DNA from: Candidatus Undinarchaeales archaeon
GTDB lineage: Archaea > SpSt-1190 > JASMDC01
NCBI GenBank assembly: GCA_030753015.1
Contig: JASMDC010000035.1
Coordinates: 1 to 36,044, forward strand
Reading direction: 5' to 3'
Length of the DNA: 36,044 nt
In this document: one piece after another, positions 26,334 to 33,329 of the stretch
Numbering within the stretch: the stretch's first letter is position 1
Layout of the letters: every line of letters begins with the position of its first letter
Notes under the pieces: model-generated
What the model saw: only the letters and a program-made list of their open reading frames with translations
Database searches by the model: none
What the model was told of the DNA's origin: nothing
Position numbers and translations under genes: made by a program

Positions 26334-27266
26334 TCATGATCCTCCTTGTTGTTGTGGGGTTCCTTTGAGGAGGTCCAACCCCCCCAGTGAGACCAGTTTC
26401 TTTGCGAGCTTGCTTGCGGTCCCGGAACCGTCATCGGGAGATCCTTCACCCGCTAGGTCGATCCTCCATTTCCCGTCGGGGGATGCCACGGCCACCTGCA
26501 GACGAAGGACAGTGGAGGACATGCGGGCAAGCACGCCAATTGGGACCTGGCACCCTCCGCCAACCCCCTCAAGGAAGCAACGCTCCGCAGCAACCTCCTG
26601 CCGGCTCGAAAAGTGGTCCACCCTCTCCAGGATGGAACGTATCTCATCATCATCGGCTCTCGCCTCCACACCGATGGCGCCCTGCCCCGCAGCAGGCGTG
26701 ATGACGTCCTCGGGTATGACCGTGGTCCTGACATCTTCTGGTCGGAGCCGGAGGATGCCGGCCTGCGCCAGGATGACGGCGTCAAGCTCACCGGAGCGCA
26801 CCTTCTCGATCCGGGTGTCGACGTTACCCCTGATGTCCATGATGTTAAGGTCGGACCTTGCGTAGAGGGCAAGCGCTCGCCTCCTCAGGCTGCCGGTACC
26901 CACCTGAGCGGCGCTGTGGATATTCTCCAGGGTGCAACCATCCGTCGTGATGAGGGCATCCCGGGGATCCTCCCGCTCCAGGATGGCTCCAAGTGCGATC
27001 CCCTCGTCCCGCTCCACGGGGATGTCCTTCATGCTGTGCACGGCCACGTCCACACGGTCGTCCAGGAGCGCTCGGTCGATCTCCTTCACGAACATACCCT
27101 TGTCCTGCACCTTAGGTGTGCGATCACTCCCGACCGCATCCCCCGAGGTCCGTATCTTGACGATCTTTGTGTCCTGATCGGGGAACGCGCTACTCAGCTT
27201 TTCAACAAGGATCTCGGCCTGGCGCATGGCAAGCCTGCTACCTCGGGTCCCGATCCTCAATGTCAT
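26334..27266 (-). CDS. hemC: Hydroxymethylbilane synthase (porphobilinogen deaminase)
   Basis: 310 aa. Polymerises four porphobilinogens into hydroxymethylbilane on a dipyrromethane cofactor attached to Cys239 (GGGCQVPIG). MTLRIGTRGSRLA at the start, HSMKD near 77-81 and the GTGSLRRRA loop are family signatures. The length is normal. The start overlaps the hemA stop by 4 bp and the next gene begins 12 bp after its end, so it sits inside one message. Confidence 0.95.
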   Translation of the reverse strand: MTLRIGTRGSRLAMRQAEILVEKLSSAFPDQDTKIVKIRTSGDAVGSDRTPKVQDKGMFVKEIDRALLDDRVDVAVHSMKDIPVERDEGIALGAILEREDPRDALITTDGCTLENIHSAAQVGTGSLRRRALALYARSDLNIMDIRGNVDTRIEKVRSGELDAVILAQAGILRLRPEDVRTTVIPEDVITPAAGQGAIGVEARADDDEIRSILERVDHFSSRQEVAAERCFLEGVGGGCQVPIGVLARMSSTVLRLQVAVASPDGKWRIDLAGEGSPDDGSGTASKLAKKLVSLGGLDLLKGTPQQQGGS

Positions 27267-28552
27267 CTTCGCATCCCCTCGATGAGAAGTCGCTGGTCGG
27301 GCGCAGCGTCCAGTTCGAAGAGGTCACGGACGGATTCCGCCTGCCGCTCACCCTCCGCGGAGGTCGCCTGCATCCTCAGGTTCCTGACAGGGTCCTCGAG
27401 AATCTTCTTGGTGAGGCTACGGCTCATGTCATGGATGATTCTTCTGTCTCGCTCGGAGAGCTCGCCCAGCATGGCGAGTGCCCGCCTGAGCTCGCGTGAC
27501 CTGATGTCCTCGATCCTCGAGTAGAGGGATGAGATGATCGGTTCGATGTGGATGCGGGAGAGCCGAGCGGTGAACGTGGCCACCTCGTCCTCGACGATGT
27601 GTTCCGCTCGATGGGATTCCTTCTGGCGGTTCAGACGGTTCTCCTCGGCGATCCGGTCCAGCGAGTCCATGTCGTGGAGATGTACGCCTTGGATCTCCGT
27701 GATGGCCGGATCGAAGTCCCGGGGGACCGCGATGTCGATGATGTGGAGGTCTCGCTCGTTCTCCTGCCCCACCCGTGCCTTGATGACCCGTTCCATATCC
27801 TCTCGTCGTACGATGTGGCGCGGGGCGGCGGTCGAGCTGATGACCAGGTCCGCTTCCACGAGAGCGTCCTGGAGACGGTCGAGCCGCTGGGCCGTCCCTC
27901 CAAAGCGCCGGGCGATCCGTTCCGCCTTCGTAAAGGTCCGGTTGGCAAAGATGATCGTCCCCACTCCTTTTTCCGCGAGAATGCCCGCGATCAACTCAGC
28001 GTTCTTACCTGCGCCGATCACGAGCACCTGCTGGAGCCCTGTGTCGTCGAACAATCCTTCCGCGAGCTTGACCGCGGCCGAGGCCACTGAGACGGTCCCC
28101 CGAGACACACCTGTGACGGTTCTAACCCGCTTCCCGACGCAGACCGCTTTCTGGAAGATACGACCCAGGACCGGGCCCGAGGTCCCGTTCTCCTCGGAGG
28201 ATGCGAGCGCATCCCGGACCTGGCCAAGTATCTGACCCTCCCCGACCATGAGCGAGTCCAGGCTGGATGCCACACGGAACAGGTGCCTGATCGCGTCCGC
28301 ACCCGAGTAGGTATAGACCACGTTCCTGAGGGCCTCCATATCCGTTCCTGACGCTTCTCGGATTATCTCGAGCGTCGTTGCGATCAGGTCATCCGCGCTC
28401 TCTCCGACCGAGTAGACCTCCAACCGGTTGCACGTTGCCACCACGACCGTCTCAGTCATCCTCTGGCATGGTAGGAGATCGTTGACGCGGCGCAGGGTGC
28501 GCTTGGATGTGAACCGTCCCCGGACCGAGAGGGGGGTGGTCAGGTGGCTCAT
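27263..28552 (-). CDS. hemA: Glutamyl-tRNA reductase
   Basis: 429 aa from the ATG at 28552. NADPH-dependent reduction of glutamyl-tRNA to glutamate-1-semialdehyde. The catalytic Cys is Cys41 (VVVATCNRLEVY), the NADPH Rossmann loop is VLVIGAGKNAELI (176-188) and the C-terminal dimerisation helices are present. The N-terminus reads MSHLTTPLSVRGRF, while relatives begin several residues earlier with a strand of the form HIVVVGxSH. That strand is encoded in frame just upstream (28573-28553, I-H-I-V-V-V-G), inside the previous gene's end. The only initiator-like codon there is ATT at 28573, 7 nt after GGAGGG. The true start may therefore be a rare ATT. Confidence 0.93.
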   Translation of the reverse strand: MSHLTTPLSVRGRFTSKRTLRRVNDLLPCQRMTETVVVATCNRLEVYSVGESADDLIATTLEIIREASGTDMEALRNVVYTYSGADAIRHLFRVASSLDSLMVGEGQILGQVRDALASSEENGTSGPVLGRIFQKAVCVGKRVRTVTGVSRGTVSVASAAVKLAEGLFDDTGLQQVLVIGAGKNAELIAGILAEKGVGTIIFANRTFTKAERIARRFGGTAQRLDRLQDALVEADLVISSTAAPRHIVRREDMERVIKARVGQENERDLHIIDIAVPRDFDPAITEIQGVHLHDMDSLDRIAEENRLNRQKESHRAEHIVEDEVATFTARLSRIHIEPIISSLYSRIEDIRSRELRRALAMLGELSERDRRIIHDMSRSLTKKILEDPVRNLRMQATSAEGERQAESVRDLFELDAAPDQRLLIEGMRR

Positions 28553-28554
28553 CC

Positions 28555-29190
28555 CTACGACGACGATGTGAATTCCTCAACCCTCCGTACGATCTCTGTC
28601 TCAGAGGCCCCGCCTTTGAGTAGGTCCAGTAGCACCTGGTGTGGGATGGCATTGAAGAACGCCATCCTCTCCTCGACGTTCACCAGCCTTCTCTTGACCG
28701 TTGGTCTCAGGCTACCAAGGATGTCGAGGAGCCTTCCGTACTCCTCTCCATACAAATCCCCCAGCTCCAGCCGTATGCTCCTGGCCAGGGCCGGGCTCTT
28801 CCCGTCCGTGCCGACGGCTATGGTGAGAGATCCCCTTCGGAGCACGGATGGCATGATAAAGTCGCTGTCATCGCGGGAGTCCGCGACGTTGACGATGGTT
28901 CCGTTGGCGCGGGCATCACGAGAGACGGCCGAGTTCATGGCCAGGTCATCGGTGGCAGCGATGACGAGGAATGCATCCCGGACGTGTTGTACCTTGTACT
29001 CCTCTCGGATGTGGATCACCCTGCCCTCGCCCTCAAGTTCCGCGATCCCCGGAGTAACGTCCGGGCTGACCACCGTCACCTGCTCAGTACAGCGAAGGAT
29101 GGAGCGGACCTTGCGTTCAGCGACCGTTCCGCCGCCGACAACGACACACCGCCGATCTTCAAGATGGAGATTGACCGGGAACGCGTCCAC
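28555..29190 (-). CDS. Precorrin-2 dehydrogenase / possible sirohydrochlorin ferrochelatase (CysG N-terminal or Met8 type)
   Basis: 211 aa from a GTG at 29190. NAD-dependent oxidation of precorrin-2 to sirohydrochlorin; some relatives also insert iron to give siroheme. The Rossmann loop is VVVGGGTVAERK (16-27). ATDD and NVADSRDDSDFIMPSV are characteristic, followed by the GKSPALAR motif and the C-terminal dimer domain. No separate chelatase (CbiX/SirB) is in the window, so iron insertion is either by this protein or encoded elsewhere. It immediately precedes hemA, and the two overlap if hemA uses its upstream start. Confidence 0.9.
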   Translation of the reverse strand: MDAFPVNLHLEDRRCVVVGGGTVAERKVRSILRCTEQVTVVSPDVTPGIAELEGEGRVIHIREEYKVQHVRDAFLVIAATDDLAMNSAVSRDARANGTIVNVADSRDDSDFIMPSVLRRGSLTIAVGTDGKSPALARSIRLELGDLYGEEYGRLLDILGSLRPTVKRRLVNVEERMAFFNAIPHQVLLDLLKGGASETEIVRRVEEFTSSS

Positions 29191-29252
29191 GCATCACCCC
29201 CCCTCTCCAGGCTTCTAGTCCTGATGTGCCTCCGTGCTCGAACGATCTCAGC

Positions 29253-30416
29253 TCAGATCCCTCCTCCATCCTGGTAGTGCATCGCTAGGATCTCGGCGAC
29301 CTCGCCTCGTGTGCACTCCTTCGGCAGGGACGCTCCGATTCTCAGGAGTTCACGTACCTTCGTACCGCTTAAGAATATGTGGTCGCTCTTTGGATGCGGG
29401 CACGTTTTAGTTGTGGCCATGGCATCGCATCTCTTGCAGTAGAAAGCATGGTCGAACATAATGGGCGTGATCGAGAGCTCCTCCATGGTGAACTCCAGAA
29501 AGAGATTCTGCGCGTCGAACGTGCCGTAATAGTTACCCACACCCGCGTGATCCCTCCCAACGATGAAGTGGGTGCACCCGTAGTTCTTCCGAACGAGCGC
29601 GTGGAAGATGGCTTCCCGCGGTCCCGCGTATCTCATGGCCGCTGGGAACACGCTCAATTGGACCCTGTCCTTCGGGTAGTATTCCTCTATGGCGGACTCG
29701 TAGGAGTTCAATATGACGTTGGCAGGTACGTCCCCCTTCTTGGTCTGTCCGACAAGAGGGTGGATGAGGAGTCCGTCGACGGTCTCCAAGGCGCACTTCT
29801 GGATGTACTCGTGCCCCCTGTGGATGGGATTCCGCGTCTGGAATCCCACCACTGTCCTCCAGCCCTTCTGCTCGAAGGACTTCCGCGTCAGAGCCGGATC
29901 GAGACAGTACTTCTCCAAGGAACCGTGGCCTGGTCTGCGGAGCAGGGTTACCTTCCCCCCCACGAGCGTCTCGCTGTCCGAGTAGATCTTATTCACACCT
30001 GGGTGGTCGATGTCAGTGGTCCGGAAGACGAGACTGGCTTCCTTCTCCTTGTCGCGGGTGAACTTCTCCTCGATCCTGATCGTCCCGAGGATCTCGCCCG
30101 CAGGTGTTGAGAGGGCACGCTCGTCGCCGACATCGATCCCCTTCGCTACTGTTTTCGTCACGGGGAGCGTGATAGGCAGTGACCAGATGAGGCCGTTGGA
30201 CAGCCTCATTTCCTCCACCACGCTCAGATAGTCCTCCTGCGTCATGAAACCCTCAAGGGGACTGAAGGCGCCAACTGAAATGAGCTCGAGATCGGCGATG
30301 GACCACTCATCGAGCTCTATCCGTTGGAGCTCACCGGCCTCACGGCACGCCTCTTTCCCTTTTCTCTCTGATACGGTCCTGTCGATGAGCCGGCCGCCAT
30401 GCGGTGAGATCGTCAT
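29253..30416 (-). CDS. sat: Sulfate adenylyltransferase (ATP sulfurylase)
   Basis: 387 aa from the ATG at 30416, chosen because ISPHGGRL is the usual N-terminal motif; the frame stays open upstream through cysH but encodes no homologous sequence. Activates sulfate with ATP to adenosine 5'-phosphosulfate. The active site [10 protein letters not shown] lies at 193-202 and GRDH at 287-290. A zinc-type set is C327, C330, C339 and H346. No APS kinase domain is fused. It starts 11 bp after cysH, so activated sulfate and its reductase are made together. Confidence 0.95.
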   Translation of the reverse strand: MTISPHGGRLIDRTVSERKGKEACREAGELQRIELDEWSIADLELISVGAFSPLEGFMTQEDYLSVVEEMRLSNGLIWSLPITLPVTKTVAKGIDVGDERALSTPAGEILGTIRIEEKFTRDKEKEASLVFRTTDIDHPGVNKIYSDSETLVGGKVTLLRRPGHGSLEKYCLDPALTRKSFEQKGWRTVVGFQTRNPIHRGHEYIQKCALETVDGLLIHPLVGQTKKGDVPANVILNSYESAIEEYYPKDRVQLSVFPAAMRYAGPREAIFHALVRKNYGCTHFIVGRDHAGVGNYYGTFDAQNLFLEFTMEELSITPIMFDHAFYCKRCDAMATTKTCPHPKSDHIFLSGTKVRELLRIGASLPKECTRGEVAEILAMHYQDGGGI

Positions 30417-30427
30417 TGCGTCACGTC

Positions 30428-31153
30428 CTAACACTGCTTTCTTCCCGGATGCAGACCGCATTCCTTGGTGTCGGGTGATTCCCACCACCAGCGACCAGCC
30501 CGGACGTTCTCTCCCGACTCGATCGCCCGGGTGCAGGGCTCGCATCCGATGCTCGGGAAGCCCTTGTCGTGGAGCTTGTTGTAAGGGATGTCGTTCTCCT
30601 TGATGTAGGCCCAGATCTCCTCCTCGCTCCAGTCGGCCAGCGGATTCAGCTTGACGAGCCCGTTCCCCTCGTCCCACTCCACCTTTGGCAGCCCCACCCG
30701 GGTGGTGGACTGGGCCCGGCGGAGGCCGGTGACCCACGCGTCAAGGACCGAGAGGGCCCTTTTGAGAGGTTCGACCTTCCTGATGACGCAGCATTCCCTT
30801 CGGTTGTCCACGCTCTCCTTGAAGGAGAAGAATCCCTTCTGCTCAGAGAGCTCTTGAAGGGCCTTCGTGTCGGGGGAGTAGACCACAAGCTCCTTGCCAT
30901 ACTTCTTCCTGACCTCCTCCATGACGGAGTAGGTATCCTCGTGGAGCCGTCCCGTGTCCAGGGTGAAAACCTTCACGTCAGGTCGGGCCTTCAGTGCCAG
31001 GTCCATCAGTACCACGTCCTCTGCCCCGAAGCTCGAGGCGATACCGATCTTGGGGGAGAAGCGGTCGATGGCCCATATAAGGACCTCCTTCGCGTCAGCA
31101 TTCTCAAGTTTTTTGTTCGCGGCTTCGATTTCTTCTTTGATTGATTCGTCCAT
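30428..31153 (-). CDS. cysH: Adenylylsulfate (APS) reductase, [4Fe-4S] CysH type
   Basis: 241 aa with AGGTGAT before the ATG at 31153. Reduces APS to sulfite using thioredoxin or a similar thiol donor. Four cluster cysteines are present: Cys121-Cys122 ([13 protein letters not shown]) and Cys204/Cys207 (GCEPC). This marks the APS-using branch, in contrast to PAPS reductases that lack them. The catalytic Cys is Cys232 in [17 protein letters not shown] (41-50) is the nucleotide loop and [11 protein letters not shown] (65-75) is typical. The absence of an APS kinase nearby agrees with APS as substrate. It ends in a further Cys (241). Confidence 0.94.
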   Translation of the reverse strand: MDESIKEEIEAANKKLENADAKEVLIWAIDRFSPKIGIASSFGAEDVVLMDLALKARPDVKVFTLDTGRLHEDTYSVMEEVRKKYGKELVVYSPDTKALQELSEQKGFFSFKESVDNRRECCVIRKVEPLKRALSVLDAWVTGLRRAQSTTRVGLPKVEWDEGNGLVKLNPLADWSEEEIWAYIKENDIPYNKLHDKGFPSIGCEPCTRAIESGENVRAGRWWWESPDTKECGLHPGRKQC

Positions 31154-31171
31154 CTTGTATCACCTGTAATG

Positions 31172-31915
31172 TTAGATGAGCATGAGCTTGACTCCCGAGA
31201 GCGCGACCATCGAGCCGATGGCGAGGTTAATCCTCCTGTTCTCCATCGTTAGACAATAGTGGCTTCCGATCAACAATCCCGGTATGGCCCCCAGAGTGAG
31301 GTCGAACGTGAGGCTGTAGTCCACGATGCCCATTGAGATGAACGCCGCGGTGGCCGGGAGGGAGAGGAGCGCCATGATCATGAGGTTCGTGCCCACTGCC
31401 TTCCTCGGCTCGAGGCCGTTGATGTGTATGAGCGCTATGATGATGAACGGTCCGCCTATGGAGCTGATGCCCATGAGGAGGCCGATGAGGAGAAAGTACG
31501 ACACGAGGAGGACGTTCCTCCTAACGCTGAAATTCGACGGGTCGTGGGATTGATGCTTTTCTTCCTTCTTGAAGAGAAAGGACAGGGCCGCTGCGATGAG
31601 GATAACTCCGAGGAACTGACTAAGGAGCCATTCGGGGAGCGCTCCGAGAAGGCGGGCACCCACGAGGATCCCCGGGATCCCCCCGACCAGCACGGGCGGT
31701 ATGTACCGCAGGTCATAGTTGTCGTGCCCCATGTGCGTCATGGTCGCGATCGATTTCATGATGGTCCCGAAGAGCATGTTGGACGCGACGACGGTCCGGG
31801 GATCGATCCCGAAGATGGAGAAGAGGATGGCCATCCCTATGATTCCCATCCCGATGCTGGTCATCCCCACTACCCCCCCCACGAGGAAACCGACGAGCAC
31901 GTAGGCGGGATTCAC
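31172..31915 (-). CDS. TauE/SafE-family membrane permease (first of two)
   Basis: 247 aa from a GTG at 31915 with GGTGAT upstream. About 7-8 hydrophobic segments in two homologous halves, with Gly-rich turns (VGFLVGGVVGMTSIGMG and GISSIGG). The family moves sulfur oxyanions or organosulfonates, in either direction. It is 18 bp before cysH in a sulfate-assimilation cluster, so it probably imports sulfate or exports excess sulfite. It is clearly paralogous to the next permease (shared PALVGGIPG-like and VVASNMLFGTxMKSIA segments). Confidence 0.85.
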   Translation of the reverse strand: MNPAYVLVGFLVGGVVGMTSIGMGIIGMAILFSIFGIDPRTVVASNMLFGTIMKSIATMTHMGHDNYDLRYIPPVLVGGIPGILVGARLLGALPEWLLSQFLGVILIAAALSFLFKKEEKHQSHDPSNFSVRRNVLLVSYFLLIGLLMGISSIGGPFIIIALIHINGLEPRKAVGTNLMIMALLSLPATAAFISMGIVDYSLTFDLTLGAIPGLLIGSHYCLTMENRRINLAIGSMVALSGVKLMLI

Positions 31916-32001
31916 GATCCGACATCACCACTCGATTGCCCGGACCCGCTCCCGGTGTCCAATGGGTCATTGTCCTGCGGAATGGAGATGGTCGGGCACA
32001 T
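31912..32001 (-). CDS. Possible 29-aa ORF coupled to the permease
   Basis: An ATG at 32001 follows GGTGAG by 5 nt. The reading frame is 29 codons, Ser/Gly/Asp-rich toward the end, and its TGA overlaps the permease GTG (GTGA). It could couple translation or be accidental in GC-rich DNA. No homology is recognised. Confidence 0.25.
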   Translation of the reverse strand: MCPTISIPQDNDPLDTGSGSGQSSGDVGS

Positions 32002-32091
32002 TCTTCTCACCGAACCAATCCTACCACTCATCATCTTACTCCAGCCGCACACCTGTTTAAGAGGTTATCGTCCATGCCTTTCACCTTTCGG

Positions 32092-32841
32092 TCAGAAGAG
32101 CATGAGCTTCATGCCCGAGAGTGCGATCATCGAGCTGAGCGCAAGATGCATGTTCTCCTGCTTCGACCTAACACAGAAATGGCTCCCGATCAGCAGTCCG
32201 GGAAGGGAACCGAGCGTAAGGTTCATGGCGAGCGGTATGTCCACGAGGCCCATGTGAAGGAAGGCGAGCGTGGCCGGGATCGAGAGGAGTGTCGCGATCA
32301 CCAGGTTCGTGCCCACGGCTTTTTGCGGTTCGAGGCCAAGGCCTCCGACGAACATGAGGATGAAGAACGTTCCGCTCCCCATCGAGCTCAAGCCTATGAC
32401 GAGACCTATGGAGAGGCTGCTTGCCATTATGCTAATCCTCGTACGACGGTTCATCGTTGATAGTTCATGTGGGTGGCTCTCCCCCTTCTTCTTCAAGAAG
32501 AAGGCGAGCGCTGCCGTCATGAGGATCGCTCCGAGGGACCTTCTCAGGATCCATTCCGGGAGCGCTCCGAGCAGTTGGGTCCCTATGAGAACTCCGGGGA
32601 TCCCACCCATAAGGGCCGGAATGATAACTGCCTTTTCGAGGTTCTTATAGCTGGCATGCCTCAGCGCAGCTATCGACTTCATGAGGGTTCCAAAGAGCAT
32701 ATTTGAGGCCACCACGACCTTCGGATTGATACCGAAGACGAAGAGAAGTGACGAGGCTCCAATGGTACCTAGACCTATCCCGCTCAATCCCACGAGCCCT
32801 CCCACGAGGAAACCGAGGATCACTAATGCTGGTTCTATCAT
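32092..32841 (-). CDS. TauE/SafE-family membrane permease (second; first gene of the cluster)
   Basis: 249 aa with AGGTGAT before the ATG at 32841. Same fold and motifs as its neighbour (FLVGGLVGLSGIGLG, ALMGGIPGVLIG, AVGTNLVIATLLSIPAT). The two may form a heterodimeric transporter or differ in substrate or direction. A 176-bp gap separates them. It is the promoter-proximal gene of the sulfur cluster; the 484 bp upstream hold the palindrome and hairpin array described separately. Confidence 0.85.
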   Translation of the reverse strand: MIEPALVILGFLVGGLVGLSGIGLGTIGASSLLFVFGINPKVVVASNMLFGTLMKSIAALRHASYKNLEKAVIIPALMGGIPGVLIGTQLLGALPEWILRRSLGAILMTAALAFFLKKKGESHPHELSTMNRRTRISIMASSLSIGLVIGLSSMGSGTFFILMFVGGLGLEPQKAVGTNLVIATLLSIPATLAFLHMGLVDIPLAMNLTLGSLPGLLIGSHFCVRSKQENMHLALSSMIALSGMKLMLF

Positions 32842-32867
32842 GTGGTATCACCTATCAGTATTCTTGT

Positions 32868-32879
32868 CAGAACGTTCTG
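32868..32879. promoter_or_regulatory. 12-bp perfect palindrome before the sulfur cluster
   Basis: CAGAAC followed by GTTCTG, 27-38 bp upstream of the first permease ATG. It is well placed for a repressor or activator site of the whole cluster. It could also fold as a tiny RNA hairpin. No clear TATA box is seen adjacent to it. Confidence 0.45.
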
Positions 32880-32988
32880 CGCGCCTTGCCGCACTCTACT
32901 GAACGGCGGCAGACGGACATTGCTCCCACGAATCCCCGAAGGGGGTCGAGCGACCGCTCCCCGGATGTGAGGGCTCCGGGTCACTAAG

Positions 32989-33050
32989 AAGAAGAAATCG
33001 ACGCTACTGCTGGGATCCTTTGTGCTGCGACCGACAAAGGCACTCCCCCC
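32989..33050. repeat. 61-62-nt intergenic repeat, copy 1
   Basis: It begins AAGAAGAAA, contains GCTACT, and ends with a 25-nt core (33026-33050) identical to copy 2, starting TGCGACCGACAAAGG. The core's right arm pairs with CCTTTGT at 33017-33023 to form a 7-bp stem with a 10-nt loop. Confidence 0.7.
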
Positions 33051-33113
33051 AGGGGACCTTGCGATCGTTCACAGAGAGCATACCCGCCGGTAGCGAGAGG
33101 TGTTGTGCGTGGA

Positions 33114-33174
33114 AAGAAGAAAGGTTGCTACTCAGAAGGGGCCTGTGGATGCGACCGACAAAGGCACTCCCCCC
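33114..33174. repeat. 61-62-nt intergenic repeat, copy 2
   Basis: The same order of blocks as copy 1, offset by about 125 bp, with the identical 25-nt core at 33150-33174. GCC plus TGT (33141-33146) pairs with ACA plus GGC (33158-33165) around an AA bulge, so the stem-loop of copy 1 is kept in altered form. Read on the minus strand, each copy ends in a pyrimidine/T-rich run like archaeal transcript ends. Confidence 0.7.
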
Positions 33175-33196
33175 GAGTCATATCACAATAGTTATG

Positions 33197-33213
33197 TTTT
33201 ATAATTTATAAAA
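33197..33213. promoter_or_regulatory. Symmetric AT-rich TATA element, possibly bidirectional
   Basis: TTTTATAA and TTATAAAA flank a single T, so a TATA-type box reads on both strands. To the right it would start transcription about 33235-33240 for the radical SAM gene; to the left, just before repeat copy 2 and toward the sulfur cluster. Confidence 0.5.
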
Positions 33214-33296
33214 GTTTCGAATTGCGCCCCCGTCGCTCTCAGAGAGCCTTGCACTGCTAGGTTAGTTGAGAATATAGGGGAAAGGAGTTTGTCTTT

Positions 33297-33329
33297 ATGC
33301 AGGATCGACGCGATCGGGAGAGAAGGTGA
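33297..33329 (+). CDS. Possible 10-aa Arg-rich leader peptide
   Basis: ATG at 33297 is preceded by AAAGGAG (33281-33287) at 9-nt spacing, better than the signal of the next gene. It encodes MQDRRDRERR and its TGA overlaps the radical SAM GTG at 33326 (GTGA). It could couple translation or sense arginine-tRNA supply. It is probably too short to be a modified precursor peptide. Confidence 0.4.
   Translation: MQDRRDRERR

Larger units (their letters stand above)
32887..33174 (-). ncRNA. Candidate structured leader or small RNA region (hairpin array)
   Basis: No protein gene is supported between 32842 and 33296. Perfect stems occur in close order: TGCCGC/GCGGCA (32887-32892 with 32906-32911); CCCC/GGGG (32934-32944), which on the minus strand carries a CUUCGG tetraloop; GGTCG/CGACC (32944-32955); CCCGGA/TCCGGG (32960-32965 with 32975-32980); TACC/GGTA (33080-33091). 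CCTTTGT/ACAAAGG (33017-33023 with 33034-33040) and a related stem at 33141-33165 are added by the repeats. On the minus strand it would form a ~330-nt 5' leader of the sulfur cluster if transcription starts at the AT-rich box near 33205. Function and strand are inferred. Confidence 0.45.

Noticed and set aside
30417..30737. Upstream extension of sat by 107 codons
   Set aside because: That stretch overlaps cysH in another frame and translates to low-complexity Gly/Arg/Pro sequence; the ISPHGG motif marks the start at 30416.
33026..33174. Two identical 25-nt repeats next to an AT-rich leader-like sequence as a CRISPR array
   Set aside because: Only two copies, a 99-nt gap between cores, homology that extends beyond the core, and no cas genes in view.
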